64,000 nt of DNA from Aerococcus urinaeequi (GCF_001543205.1 NZ_CP014162.1:1949340-2013339), one strand, 5' to 3'; numbered from the stretch's first letter, positions 30,583-38,508 are shown. Numbers and translations are program-made. Notes: generated by a model not told the origin, from the sequence alone.

Positions 30583-30621
30583 TTATAGGCGTTTATGAAG
30601 TTGAATTTAACTCAATATTTC

Positions 30622-31272
30622 TCAACAAAAGACTTCAATCTGATGGTTATGCTGTTCTTTAATCTTGCCTTCATCAGCTAATTGATGCAGGGACCGGCTA
30701 AGCGTTTCAGATGACATACCTAAAAATCCTGCTAAAAACCGCTTCGTTTCCTCGTGATAGAAGATTCGGTGGCCATTCACCAACTCGGCTTCCTTACAAA
30801 TGAAATTGAATAACCGGTCTTTTGCGGTACAAGTAGATAACAACATGGATTGCTCTTCTGAAGCGTGTAGCCGCTGAGACAGGGCCTCAATCATCTTAAG
30901 GGATAATTGCGGGTAGTCCACCAGCAATTGTTTAAATTGTTGATTTTCAATCAGGTAAATTTCACTTTTTACCATAGCTACGGCATGCGCCTTGCGGATA
31001 CCTTCAAATAGGGCTAGTTCACCAGTAAATTCCATCGGTGCAATCATCCGGATGATTTGTTCGTTTCCCAACTCTGATAATCTAAAGATCTTTACTTTAC
31101 CAGTTAATACAAAGAGAAAATAGCGGGCTTCTGTATTGGTTGCGTAGACCACTTCATTTCGTTTGTACAAGCGTTTAGTAAAATAAGGGACAATTTGTTC
31201 AAGCGTTTGACAATCAAGCTCTTTGAATAGGTCAAATTGTCTTAGATCATTGATTTTATCCTGGGCTAACAT
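30622..31272 (-). CDS. Crp/Fnr-family regulator
   Basis: A 216-residue regulator with an N-terminal cyclic-nucleotide-binding-like beta barrel (about residues 15-120), a long dimer helix, and a C-terminal winged HTH with recognition helix around MSSETLSRSLHQL. The E-x-x-S-R pattern is that of FNR-like proteins that recognise TTGA half-sites. Only single cysteines occur in the N-terminus, so an FNR-type 4Fe-4S cluster is unlikely. It is the last gene of the acyl-CoA dehydrogenase-ETF operon (15 bases after etfA), and an FNR-type box stands at that operon's promoter, so autoregulation is likely. The signal it senses is unknown. Confidence 0.88.
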   Translation of the reverse strand: MLAQDKINDLRQFDLFKELDCQTLEQIVPYFTKRLYKRNEVVYATNTEARYFLFVLTGKVKIFRLSELGNEQIIRMIAPMEFTGELALFEGIRKAHAVAMVKSEIYLIENQQFKQLLVDYPQLSLKMIEALSQRLHASEEQSMLLSTCTAKDRLFNFICKEAELVNGHRIFYHEETKRFLAGFLGMSSETLSRSLHQLADEGKIKEQHNHQIEVFC

Positions 31273-31287
31273 ATTTTCACCTCATTG

Positions 31288-32280
31288 TTATTTACTTTCT
31301 ACTTGTTTAGCTAAAGCTTTGGCAAAAGCAACCGCATCGCCGACATACCCGACATCTGATTCTTTAAAGATAGCGGCTTTCGGGTCCTTATTTACAGAAA
31401 ATACAAATTTTGCCTGATTCATCCCGACAGTATATTGGATGGCGCCCGCAATCCCGAAATTCAAGAGTAATTGCGGTTGGATAGTGACCCCACTTTGACC
31501 AATTTGCTCGTCATGTGTGTACCAGCCGTTCTCTGCTAGGGGACGGGTAGCACCAACTTTTGCGCCAAGTAGGTCGGCTACTTTTTCAGTATAGACTAAA
31601 TTGTCTTGCATCTTCATCCCGCGACCAACAGCAACAACCTTATCTGCCTCAGTGATTTGATTCGTTTGTGGTTGACCTGGAATTCGTTCCAAGACTTGGT
31701 AGGTATAAGGCCGTTCTAAGGCAATCGTTAGGTCTATAATAGCACCTTGACGGGTATTGTCAAAGGGGAGAGTGTTAAAGACATTTGGCCGGACTGTGGC
31801 CATTTGTGGACGACGGGTTGGTGTTAGAATTGTACACATCAAGTTGTCCCCGTATGAGGGTTTAATCTGTAGCAACTGACCCTTATCATTGATAGATAGG
31901 TCGAGGCAGTCTGCGGTTAAACCCGTTTGCAGGGCACCTTGTAGTCTTGGCGCTAAAGCTCTTCCTTTAAGAGTGGCTGCGAATAGAATAATATTTGGTT
32001 GGTAATCGTCAGCTAATTGCTTGATAGCTGTTTTTGATAATACAGGATCAAAGTCAGCGAATAAGTCATTTTTCACAACAAACACTTGGTCAGCACCGTG
32101 GCCAATAAGACTTGCTGCGTGATTAGTTTGACTTGTTTCTAAGAGGATGGCTGTTACACTATCTTGGCTATTTTGACTCATTTCATGGGCTTTACCTAAT
32201 AATTCTAGCGTTGAAGGGTGGATGATTTCTTCTGAAATTTCAGCAACCACCCATATACCTGATGATTTTCCTTGATTCAT
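31288..32280 (-). CDS. etfA: Electron transfer flavoprotein, alpha subunit
   Basis: EtfA of 330 residues. The C-terminal FAD domain shows LAENGWYTHDEQIGQSGVTI and the signature INxDPxAPIF in the form VNKDPKAAIFKESD. With EtfB it passes electrons from the acyl-CoA dehydrogenase to a quinone or other acceptor. The start follows AAGGAGG. ETF:quinone oxidoreductase is not encoded in the window. Confidence 0.95.
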   Translation of the reverse strand: MNQGKSSGIWVVAEISEEIIHPSTLELLGKAHEMSQNSQDSVTAILLETSQTNHAASLIGHGADQVFVVKNDLFADFDPVLSKTAIKQLADDYQPNIILFAATLKGRALAPRLQGALQTGLTADCLDLSINDKGQLLQIKPSYGDNLMCTILTPTRRPQMATVRPNVFNTLPFDNTRQGAIIDLTIALERPYTYQVLERIPGQPQTNQITEADKVVAVGRGMKMQDNLVYTEKVADLLGAKVGATRPLAENGWYTHDEQIGQSGVTIQPQLLLNFGIAGAIQYTVGMNQAKFVFSVNKDPKAAIFKESDVGYVGDAVAFAKALAKQVESK

Positions 32281-32292
32281 GGACTTACCTCC

Positions 32293-33087
32293 TTAGATGA
32301 TATGTTTGTCTGACAAAATGGCTAACAATGCTTCGGCCGCTTCCGTCGGGGACCCTTCAAGCATGGTCATCTGACGGACTGATTCTTCCGGCACAAAGCT
32401 TTCAGTCACAATAGTAGGGGACCCTTTGATACCGATTCTATCAAGGTCACAATGTAGGTCACCCTCGTTCCATACCGTAATCTCTTTTTGCATAGATTGT
32501 TTAATCAAAAGAGGCGTTTGATACCGCGGTTTATTGATTTCATCACCAACACTCATAACTAAGGGGTAAGAAACACGGATGACTTCTTGGTCCACTTCCA
32601 AATGTCTTTTGACATCAATGGTTTGATTAACTGAATCAAGGTCGACTATACCGGATGCGTTGGTGATTTGTGGTAGATCCAACTCTTCAGCAATTAATGG
32701 GCCAACTTGTCCTGTATCCGCATCAATTGCCTTTAAACCTGTCAAAATAAGATCCACGTTCCCAATCTTGCGTACAGCTTGAGCTAGGGTATAAGCAGTT
32801 GCTAAGGTATCAGACCCAGCAAAGGCACGTGAAGATAGTAGATAAGCCTCGTCACAACCCATGGCTAGGGCTTCATGCAAGCTCAATTTAAAAGAATCAG
32901 GGCCCATGCTGACAACAGATACTGTACCACCAAATTTTTCTTTTAACTGAACAGCAGTCTCAATGGCATGTTCATCAAAGGGGTTAATACGGCCGCGAAC
33001 ACCACTCCGAATAAGGTTATTCGTTTCTGGGTCAATTCTAACGTGGTTACTGATAGGGATTTCTTTTATAAATACGACGATTTTCAT
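32293..33087 (-). CDS. etfB: Electron transfer flavoprotein, beta subunit
   Basis: EtfB of 264 residues, with the ETF-beta signature region (VDLILTGLKAIDADTGQVGP) near residue 115. Its ATG overlaps the acyl-CoA dehydrogenase stop as ATGA, so translation is coupled; etfA follows 12 bases later. Confidence 0.95.
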   Translation of the reverse strand: MKIVVFIKEIPISNHVRIDPETNNLIRSGVRGRINPFDEHAIETAVQLKEKFGGTVSVVSMGPDSFKLSLHEALAMGCDEAYLLSSRAFAGSDTLATAYTLAQAVRKIGNVDLILTGLKAIDADTGQVGPLIAEELDLPQITNASGIVDLDSVNQTIDVKRHLEVDQEVIRVSYPLVMSVGDEINKPRYQTPLLIKQSMQKEITVWNEGDLHCDLDRIGIKGSPTIVTESFVPEESVRQMTMLEGSPTEAAEALLAILSDKHII

Positions 33088-34241
33088 AGCATAAATTCCT
33101 CTCTAGATTCAAATAAGACTGAATTTGCGATGTCTAATTGGAGTTTTTCATACGCACCTTCAGCATATTGCAAGGCCTTAGCGTCACGCCATAAGTGCTC
33201 AACTGGATATTCTTTGGAGTAACCATAAGCCCCAAAAATCTGCATAGCGTGGTTAGCCGCTTTCAAGGCTTGGTCTGAGCCAAATAATTTAGCGGTTGTT
33301 GTTTCCATCTTATGGTCAACTTCTTGATCTCTTAACCAGGCAGCTTGGTAGATGATTAGTTTTGTTGCATGTAAGCCCATGGCAATATCAGAGATTCTAA
33401 ATTTAATCCCATCAAGGTGAGACATCTTACCACCAAATAGTTCACGCTCTTGAATATAGTTGATAGAAGCTTTCAAGGCGGCATCTTGAATACCAGCCGC
33501 TAGTGCACCCATTAAAAACCGGGCTGTATGGTGGGCATTGTGTCCAATTTCCATCCCTTGATCAATAGCACCTAAGCGGTCAATATCCGGTACAAGGGCA
33601 TCTGACAAGTAAATATCGCCGACTGGACATCCGCGCATCCCCACAAAGTCTTCAACACGACCGTTTTCAAAACCAGGATTTTGATTATCTAAGATAAAGA
33701 CAGTCCGGCTATGTTCGGTATCTTTTTCAGGACTGGTAATGGCTAAAATAAGGTACATAGATGCGGCTTTGACACCGTTGGTTAAGAAAGCCTTATTCCC
33801 ATTCAATAACCAACCATCTGGAGTCTGAACAGCTGTTGTTTGTTGGGTAGAAGCATCAGACCCACTAGCTGGCTCAGTCTGTCCAAAGGTAAATAACTCC
33901 CGATTAGCCCTAGGTAACCAACGGGCCTTGATTTCTTCACTACCATAAATGACAAGCTGGTCGATTGCTTTCCAGTGGGCTTCGAGGGTAAAGGCAACAC
34001 CAGGGTTAACTTTTGCTAGTTCAGCAATCACCATAGTCTGGGTTACAAAGTCGTAGCCAGCGCCACCATAAGCCTCAGGGACAGCAATCCCTACAATCCC
34101 AACATCCGCCATCTTATCCGTTAGGTCTTGTTGGTAGCCTTCCTTTTCAATCTCTTCGTATCTTGGGGCAATTTCTTTTTCCGCAAACTTTTGAATCATC
34201 TTACGGAGTAGTTCTTGTTCATTAGTGAGTTTAAAATCCAT
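33084..34241 (-). CDS. Acyl-CoA dehydrogenase family protein
   Basis: FAD enzyme of 385 residues. Seen are the FAD/substrate loop FGQTEPASGSDAS near residue 120, MRGCPVGDIYLSDALVP near 205, and the catalytic-base region YAEGAYEKLQ near residue 365 with Glu in the usual place for short-chain enzymes. It probably oxidises or, with ETF, reduces a short acyl-CoA. First gene of a four-gene operon with etfB, etfA and a Crp/Fnr regulator. No CoA transferase, enoyl-CoA hydratase or hydroxyacyl-CoA dehydrogenase is in the window, so the pathway is open. The ribosome site (GTGGTGA) is weak. Confidence 0.92.
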   Translation of the reverse strand: MDFKLTNEQELLRKMIQKFAEKEIAPRYEEIEKEGYQQDLTDKMADVGIVGIAVPEAYGGAGYDFVTQTMVIAELAKVNPGVAFTLEAHWKAIDQLVIYGSEEIKARWLPRANRELFTFGQTEPASGSDASTQQTTAVQTPDGWLLNGNKAFLTNGVKAASMYLILAITSPEKDTEHSRTVFILDNQNPGFENGRVEDFVGMRGCPVGDIYLSDALVPDIDRLGAIDQGMEIGHNAHHTARFLMGALAAGIQDAALKASINYIQERELFGGKMSHLDGIKFRISDIAMGLHATKLIIYQAAWLRDQEVDHKMETTTAKLFGSDQALKAANHAMQIFGAYGYSKEYPVEHLWRDAKALQYAEGAYEKLQLDIANSVLFESREEFML

Positions 34242-34286
34242 GTATTTTCACCACTTTCAGTATATTGTGTACTATTTCACCACCCA

Positions 34287-34329
34287 AGTATACGCTAGAC
34301 AGATTGTCATTTTCCTTGACTTATATCAA
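34287..34329 (-). promoter_or_regulatory. FNR/CRP-type box and promoter of the acd-etf operon
   Basis: TTGAC-TTAT-ATCAA (34316-34329) fits the FNR box TTGAT-N4-ATCAA at nine of ten positions. On the minus strand a -10 TATACT lies at 34292-34287 without a good -35. With a start point near 34280 the box is centred about 42 bp upstream, the class II activator position. Confidence 0.72.
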
Positions 34330-34417
34330 ACTTTTGACTAAAAAAATTAAAAATAAAGTGCTTACATAGATTTGATGGTTCAACTTTATATCTTATAAGT
34401 TTAAGTGAAGAGGGTCA

Positions 34418-34464
34418 CAAAAAACATCTTACTTAACGATCGCCTAAATCGCTAAATAAGATGT
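34418..34464 (-). terminator. Terminator after satD-DUF3307
   Basis: ACATCTTA-type arms (34424-34440 with 34450-34464) form a long hairpin; on the minus strand it is followed by six T. Confidence 0.85.
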
Positions 34465-34467
34465 CTC

Positions 34468-35199
34468 TTAAAATATAAAAAAGTATGATACGACGACAAA
34501 TAGAATGGAAAATAAGGTACCGATTAAATAGTATTCGGCGAATCCTTGGTTTTCCTCAATCAGTTTAAAGCGGGCAATAGACTTCGCAGTATAGATTAAG
34601 CCGATGGAAGATAGGGCATTTAATGACAGGAATATAGCTGATAAAATTCGTTCTAAATTCCCAATCATAGCGCCTGCACCAGGAACAGTGACTATTTCAG
34701 TTTGGTCAACTGTATCGTCGGTGTAATTTTGATATTGATTGAAAAGCACTTTAAAGGTAACGTTCGCGGGTTTGGTTATTAATACCGTCAGTAAGGTCCA
34801 TTTCAAGACCAATGTAGGTATGGATACGGAGACGTCACCGGATGCCGGGAAAACAACCTGACTTAAGACGACAATCAATGAAATATGTAGCAATTGATCA
34901 ATCAGATAAATATAAGGAATCTGTTCTGCCTGGAATATCCACTTCCGCTGTAGGGTCACCTTCAGTAAATCAATGATGATATGTCCTAGACATACAGCTG
35001 AAAATAAGAGAATCATATTCGACTGCCAAGTGAGTAACCATGATATAAACAAAAGTAATCCATGGATAGCTAGGTGTTTAGCAAGAGCGGCGTGACTCTT
35101 TCTCTTGGCTTCTGACAGTTTCTCACTTTGAAAATGGTAATCACCTAGAAAGTGGGCAATTAATAATACGAGTGTGATGGCATTATGAATCAGTATCAT
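34468..35199 (-). CDS. DUF3307 multi-pass membrane protein
   Basis: A 243-residue membrane protein with about six to seven helices. I recognise the DUF3307 pattern (HFLGDYHFQ near the N-terminus). Four hydrophobic segments each carry two polar metal-ligand-type residues four apart: His16/Asp20, His42/His46, His73/Asp77 and Asp101/His105. This pattern on successive helices suggests a buried metal site, as in other predicted membrane-bound metal-dependent hydrolases. No function is established. The start overlaps the end of satD by 17 bases, so the two proteins are made together; the pairing of SatD and DUF3307 recurs in other Firmicutes as far as I recall. Confidence 0.85.
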   Translation of the reverse strand: MILIHNAITLVLLIAHFLGDYHFQSEKLSEAKRKSHAALAKHLAIHGLLLFISWLLTWQSNMILLFSAVCLGHIIIDLLKVTLQRKWIFQAEQIPYIYLIDQLLHISLIVVLSQVVFPASGDVSVSIPTLVLKWTLLTVLITKPANVTFKVLFNQYQNYTDDTVDQTEIVTVPGAGAMIGNLERILSAIFLSLNALSSIGLIYTAKSIARFKLIEENQGFAEYYLIGTLFSILFVVVSYFFIF

Positions 35200-35848
35200 C
35201 GACCTCCTGAATGAAACGTGCCAGCTGTTCTTTTCCAGCTAGATAGATTTTAATATTGGCTGAATTTAGTCGTTTACTTAAAGCTGAGGGTGATAATTCT
35301 AATTTTTTAGCAAGTGCTTTTTGATTAAATGATTGCCGGTAAATCCCCGTCTCTAAAAGTCCATTGAAGACATATAGCTGGGTTTTAGTCCAACTTGACC
35401 GGATAGTATCCGTCAGTAAGAGCAGGGTATTGATGGTGTCATCTTTTCCCTCTAGACCAGTAAAGACTTGACGTAAATTACCGCTGTAATCGTGTTGCTT
35501 GACTGATTCAATGGCGCTTCTAGCGTGCCAGTATGCAGGGCCATCTGCGCCTATACTGACTTCAGGATCAATCTCTGTGGCTATTGACCCGTAACCAATC
35601 CCAAAGCGAATGGGGTGGGGTATGAGTCGTTGGATGTCATCTATCATTTGAAACACTTGATGATGGGGTTTAATCAACACTTGAAATTCATCACCTAAGG
35701 TTATCGTTAATTTTGACACGATGATGTCACCGTAGTTTTGGTTAATTGTAGCAAAACTTTCTAATAAGATTTCTTGTAAGTTTTCTCGGTCAGCTGATTT
35801 TTTTGAATCAATTAAGTCACCGATAATCGCTATATAGTTTTTAGACAT
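35183..35848 (-). CDS. SatD family protein, cyclase-fold-like domain plus HTH
   Basis: A 221-residue protein of the SatD family, known only from an acid-tolerance locus of Streptococcus mutans; its function is unknown. The sequence shows IIGDLIDSKKS at residues 8-18, LGDEFQVLI at 51-59, RFGIGYGSI near 97 and GADGPAYWHARSAI near 117. In this order they recall the metal-binding Asp, GGDEF-turn, RxGI strand and GxxxNxAxR helix of the nucleotidyl-cyclase fold. The C-terminal ~60 residues contain an HTH (NQKALAKKLELSPSALSKRL). Start is ATG after AAGGAGG. Repeated ACGG elements lie just upstream, suggesting self-regulation. The cyclase relation is my inference. Confidence 0.82.
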   Translation of the reverse strand: MSKNYIAIIGDLIDSKKSADRENLQEILLESFATINQNYGDIIVSKLTITLGDEFQVLIKPHHQVFQMIDDIQRLIPHPIRFGIGYGSIATEIDPEVSIGADGPAYWHARSAIESVKQHDYSGNLRQVFTGLEGKDDTINTLLLLTDTIRSSWTKTQLYVFNGLLETGIYRQSFNQKALAKKLELSPSALSKRLNSANIKIYLAGKEQLARFIQEVDDTDS

Positions 35849-35871
35849 GAGGCACCTCCTTGATATCCATT

Positions 35872-35934
35872 ATAACGGAAATTATATTTAATTGCCAATA
35901 TTACGGAAACTAAACGATTAAAATATCCGTTATT
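35872..35934 (-). promoter_or_regulatory. Three ACGGA repeats upstream of satD
   Basis: ATAACGGAAAT (35872-35882), ATTACGGAAAC (35900-35910) and, inverted, ATATCCGTTAT (35924-35934). They lie 24-86 bases before the satD start and are good candidates for SatD HTH binding or for another regulator. Not known from elsewhere to me. Confidence 0.45.
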
Positions 35935-36054
35935 TAGGAAATTTATAAAAATTGTCTTTATTTTCGCCATACTTCACAATGTATGCACTACATCACATCT
36001 GTTCGGTAATTAATGTGTTTCAATTTTAGACCAATAATGACCGATATTCGATTA

Positions 36055-36082
36055 TTTACTATAAAATCCTGAGTGCTATACT
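36055..36082 (+). promoter_or_regulatory. Promoter of the symporter/ATP-grasp operon
   Basis: TTTACT (36055-36060), 16-bp spacer ending TGC, TATACT (36077-36082), i.e. an extended -10. In the leader, AGACCTA (36100-36106) can pair with TAGGTCT (36124-36130), a small hairpin before the ribosome site. Confidence 0.6.
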
Positions 36083-36154
36083 ACGACACAAGCTATTAGA
36101 GACCTATTGCTAACAAACTAAAGTAGGTCTTGATAAATGATTGGAGGAATATGA

Positions 36155-37393
36155 ATGTTTAAAAAACCTAATTTATTGGTACAGATACTCATAGTTGCCA
36201 TTTTAGGTATCGCCGTTGGGTACTTTTTCCCAGGCATCAGTAGTCATTTTGGTATGCTGGGAGATCTCTTTATGAACCTCATCCAAATGCTCGTCGTGCC
36301 ACTCGTTTTTCCATTAATTGTCTTATCAGTGGTAGAAATCGGTGGTGGGAATCAACTAGGGAAGGTCATCTTTAAGGCAATTGGCTACTTTTTCCTCGTA
36401 ACCACCTTTTTGATTGGCTTGACCTTGGTATTTGGTAGACTAGTGAATGTTGGCGGTGATGTAGCACTTGGTGAAATCTCTACCGAATCACTTGATGGGA
36501 TTGCGACTGGGATTAACTTACAAGATTTCATCTTGAGTATTATTCCAAGCAATATCTTTCAAACTTTAGCTGATGGTAGCTTATTGCCAATCATTTTCTT
36601 TGCTATTTTCCTTGGTATAGGCCTAATCGCAATTGGTGATGAAGCAAAGCCAGTTATCTCTTTCTTTAATTCTTGGAAAACGGCCATCTTTAAAATGGTT
36701 GACTATGCCATACAATTTGCACCAATCGGGGTTTTCGGATTCCTAGCCTATGACGTTGCAATATATGGAATTTCAGGTATTTCTTCTGTATTTAGTTTCC
36801 TATTCTGGCTATACATCGCATACCTAACAGCCGCCTTAGTAATTTATCCCATCATTGCTTACAGTTTCGGGGTATCCTATATTTCATTATTTAAATCCAT
36901 CTCTGACTTGAGCTTTATTGCCTTTATTACAGGCGGTTCAAGCGTTGTATTACCATCACTTATCGACCGTTTAGAAGAAAATAAAGTACCAAAAGTGATC
37001 TCATCAGGTGTAACGTGCCTAGGCTACACACTAAATCTAGGTGGTGCAGCTATCTATGTATCTTTAGCCATTTCCTTTATAATTAATATATATGATGCTT
37101 CATTAACGATTTCTGATTTTGTCGTTTTAGTAGTGTTTCTTACTTTTATCACCAAAACAATCGCTACAGTACCATCAGGGGCGATTGTCGTGCTTCTTGC
37201 TACCGCAAACCAATTAGGCTTACCATCTGAAGCAGTTGCCTTACTGGTATCCATTGATTTCTTCGCAAATGCAGGTAGAACAGCCTTAAATGTGGTTGGA
37301 AATGCTTTAGCAGCGACTATTATTGCCAAAACAGAAAACGAAAAATTGCCAGTATTCACTAAAATTAAAAAGAAAGAAGGCGCAACAATTTGA
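36155..37393 (+). CDS. Dicarboxylate/amino-acid:cation symporter family protein with altered site
   Basis: DAACS (GltP/DctA/GltPh) family, 412 residues, eight helices and two hairpin loops (HP1 around ITGGSSVVLPS, HP2 around VPSGAIVV). Key residues differ from the family: the NMDGT motif reads NLGGA, and the segment D-M-G-R-T-x-x-N-V-x-G-D reads NAGRTALNVVGN. In GltPh numbering this means Asp312 to Gly, Asp394 to Asn and Asp405 to Asn, while Arg397 and Asn401 remain. Asp394 holds the substrate amino group and Asp312/Asp405 hold sodium, so the substrate may lack an alpha-amino group and the ion coupling may differ. TTGA overlap couples it to the ATP-grasp gene. Confidence 0.85.
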   Translation: MFKKPNLLVQILIVAILGIAVGYFFPGISSHFGMLGDLFMNLIQMLVVPLVFPLIVLSVVEIGGGNQLGKVIFKAIGYFFLVTTFLIGLTLVFGRLVNVGGDVALGEISTESLDGIATGINLQDFILSIIPSNIFQTLADGSLLPIIFFAIFLGIGLIAIGDEAKPVISFFNSWKTAIFKMVDYAIQFAPIGVFGFLAYDVAIYGISGISSVFSFLFWLYIAYLTAALVIYPIIAYSFGVSYISLFKSISDLSFIAFITGGSSVVLPSLIDRLEENKVPKVISSGVTCLGYTLNLGGAAIYVSLAISFIINIYDASLTISDFVVLVVFLTFITKTIATVPSGAIVVLLATANQLGLPSEAVALLVSIDFFANAGRTALNVVGNALAATIIAKTENEKLPVFTKIKKKEGATI

Positions 37394-38322
37394 CAGACAA
37401 GAAAGTATATATCATCCATGAAAACGATGATTGGACAAAACATTTAATTGAACGACTAGACCAACTGTCTATTCCTTATGACACTTGGTTTCTAGACACA
37501 GGGCTAGTAGACATTCAAGATACACCACCAGCAGGCGTTTTCTATAACCGGATTTCTGCTTCGTCGCACACAAGAGACCACCGCTATGCACCTGAATTAA
37601 CTAGCCAAGTATTACCCTGGTTAGAAAGCCATCAGGCCAGCGTGGTGAATGGTAGTCGCGCAATTGAACTTGAAGTCAGCAAGATTAAGCAGTATTTAGC
37701 CTTACAAAAAGCAGGTATCCAAACGCCTAAAACGATTGCTGCAGTTGGTAAAGAAGAAATTATCCAAGCAGCTAAAAAACTCGATACTTTCCCATTTATT
37801 ATTAAACACAACCGGGCAGGTAAAGGGCTTGGGGTAAACCTATTTGACCGAATTGAAGAGCTAGAAGACTATGTTAATAGTGATTTCTTTGAAGATTCAG
37901 TTGATGGAATTAGCTTACTTCAAGCCTACGTTAAGCCAGTAAATGGTAGGGTGTACCGGTCAGAATTTATTGGTGGTAAATTTCATTATGTTGTCAGCAT
38001 CGATTCATCAGACGGTTTTGAATTGTGCCCAGCAGATAACTGCCAAATTCCAATTGAAGGGCAGGTCCAATCTTCACCAGATAAATTCCAAATCGTTGAC
38101 GGGGTATTAAACAAAGAAGAAATTCATAAGATTGAAAACTTCTTAAAAGCTGAAAACATCCAGGTAGCAGCAGTAGAGTTTATTGAAACGGCAGATGGAC
38201 AGAAGTGGGCTTACGACGTCAACACCAATACAAATTACAATGCAGACGCTGAAGAAGTTGCACAAAAATTTGGCATGTTAGCACTAGCTGAATATCTTGG
38301 CGACTTATTAGCGAAAATATAA
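37390..38322 (+). CDS. RimK-like ATP-grasp ligase
   Basis: A 310-residue ATP-grasp protein. Seen are the ATP-binding segment FPFIIKHNRAGKGLGV near residue 137, the R-x-E-F metal region YRSEFIGG near 200 and the magnesium-binding tail DVNTNTNYN near residue 278. RimK-like enzymes join a carboxylate to an amine using ATP. The start is TTG 37390, overlapping the symporter stop as TTGA, with GAAGG upstream, so the two are translated together. This suggests that the imported acid, or a product of it, is the ligase substrate. The product is unknown; peptide-like or amino-acid conjugates are the family norm. Confidence 0.82.
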   Translation: MTDKKVYIIHENDDWTKHLIERLDQLSIPYDTWFLDTGLVDIQDTPPAGVFYNRISASSHTRDHRYAPELTSQVLPWLESHQASVVNGSRAIELEVSKIKQYLALQKAGIQTPKTIAAVGKEEIIQAAKKLDTFPFIIKHNRAGKGLGVNLFDRIEELEDYVNSDFFEDSVDGISLLQAYVKPVNGRVYRSEFIGGKFHYVVSIDSSDGFELCPADNCQIPIEGQVQSSPDKFQIVDGVLNKEEIHKIENFLKAENIQVAAVEFIETADGQKWAYDVNTNTNYNADAEEVAQKFGMLALAEYLGDLLAKI

Positions 38323-38349
38323 GCAAAGAGCATAGCAAATGAATTTATT

Positions 38350-38385
38350 TTCTATGTCTGCTAATTACCCTTAGCGGACATAGAA
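38350..38385. repeat. 15-bp inverted repeat with 6-bp spacer (dif/lox-shaped)
   Basis: Left arm TTCTATGTCTGCTAA (38350-38364), spacer TTACCC, right arm TTAGCGGACATAGAA (38371-38385); one mismatch. No T-run follows, so it is a poor terminator. The geometry resembles tyrosine-recombinase core sites, and such a gene lies 124 bp away. The 9-mer TCTATGTCY also occurs twice on the other side of that gene (39882-39890, 39945-39953). Confidence 0.7.
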
Positions 38386-38389
38386 GGGA

Positions 38390-38425
38390 GTATAAATAGC
38401 AAACATATACCCTAGCTATTTATAC
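38390..38425. repeat. Perfect 11-bp inverted repeat
   Basis: GTATAAATAGC (38390-38400) and its exact complement (38415-38425) around a 14-base loop, directly beside the previous repeat. No T-run. Function unknown. Confidence 0.7.
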
Positions 38426-38462
38426 AAAGTCATCCCATCATTTATTCAATATCTTCAGTAAT

Positions 38463-38497
38463 AGCCCCCACCTTTATGATTAAGAGAGGGGGCTTTT
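38463..38497 (+). terminator. Terminator of the symporter/ATP-grasp operon
   Basis: AGCCCCC / GGGGGCT stem followed by TTTTG, just before the convergent recombinase gene. Confidence 0.75.
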
Positions 38498-38508
38498 GTG
38501 ATTACTAA

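Noticed and set aside
34373..34384. A second FNR-like box, TTGATGGTTCAA
   Set aside because: The spacing between half-sites is two bases too short for an FNR/CRP box.
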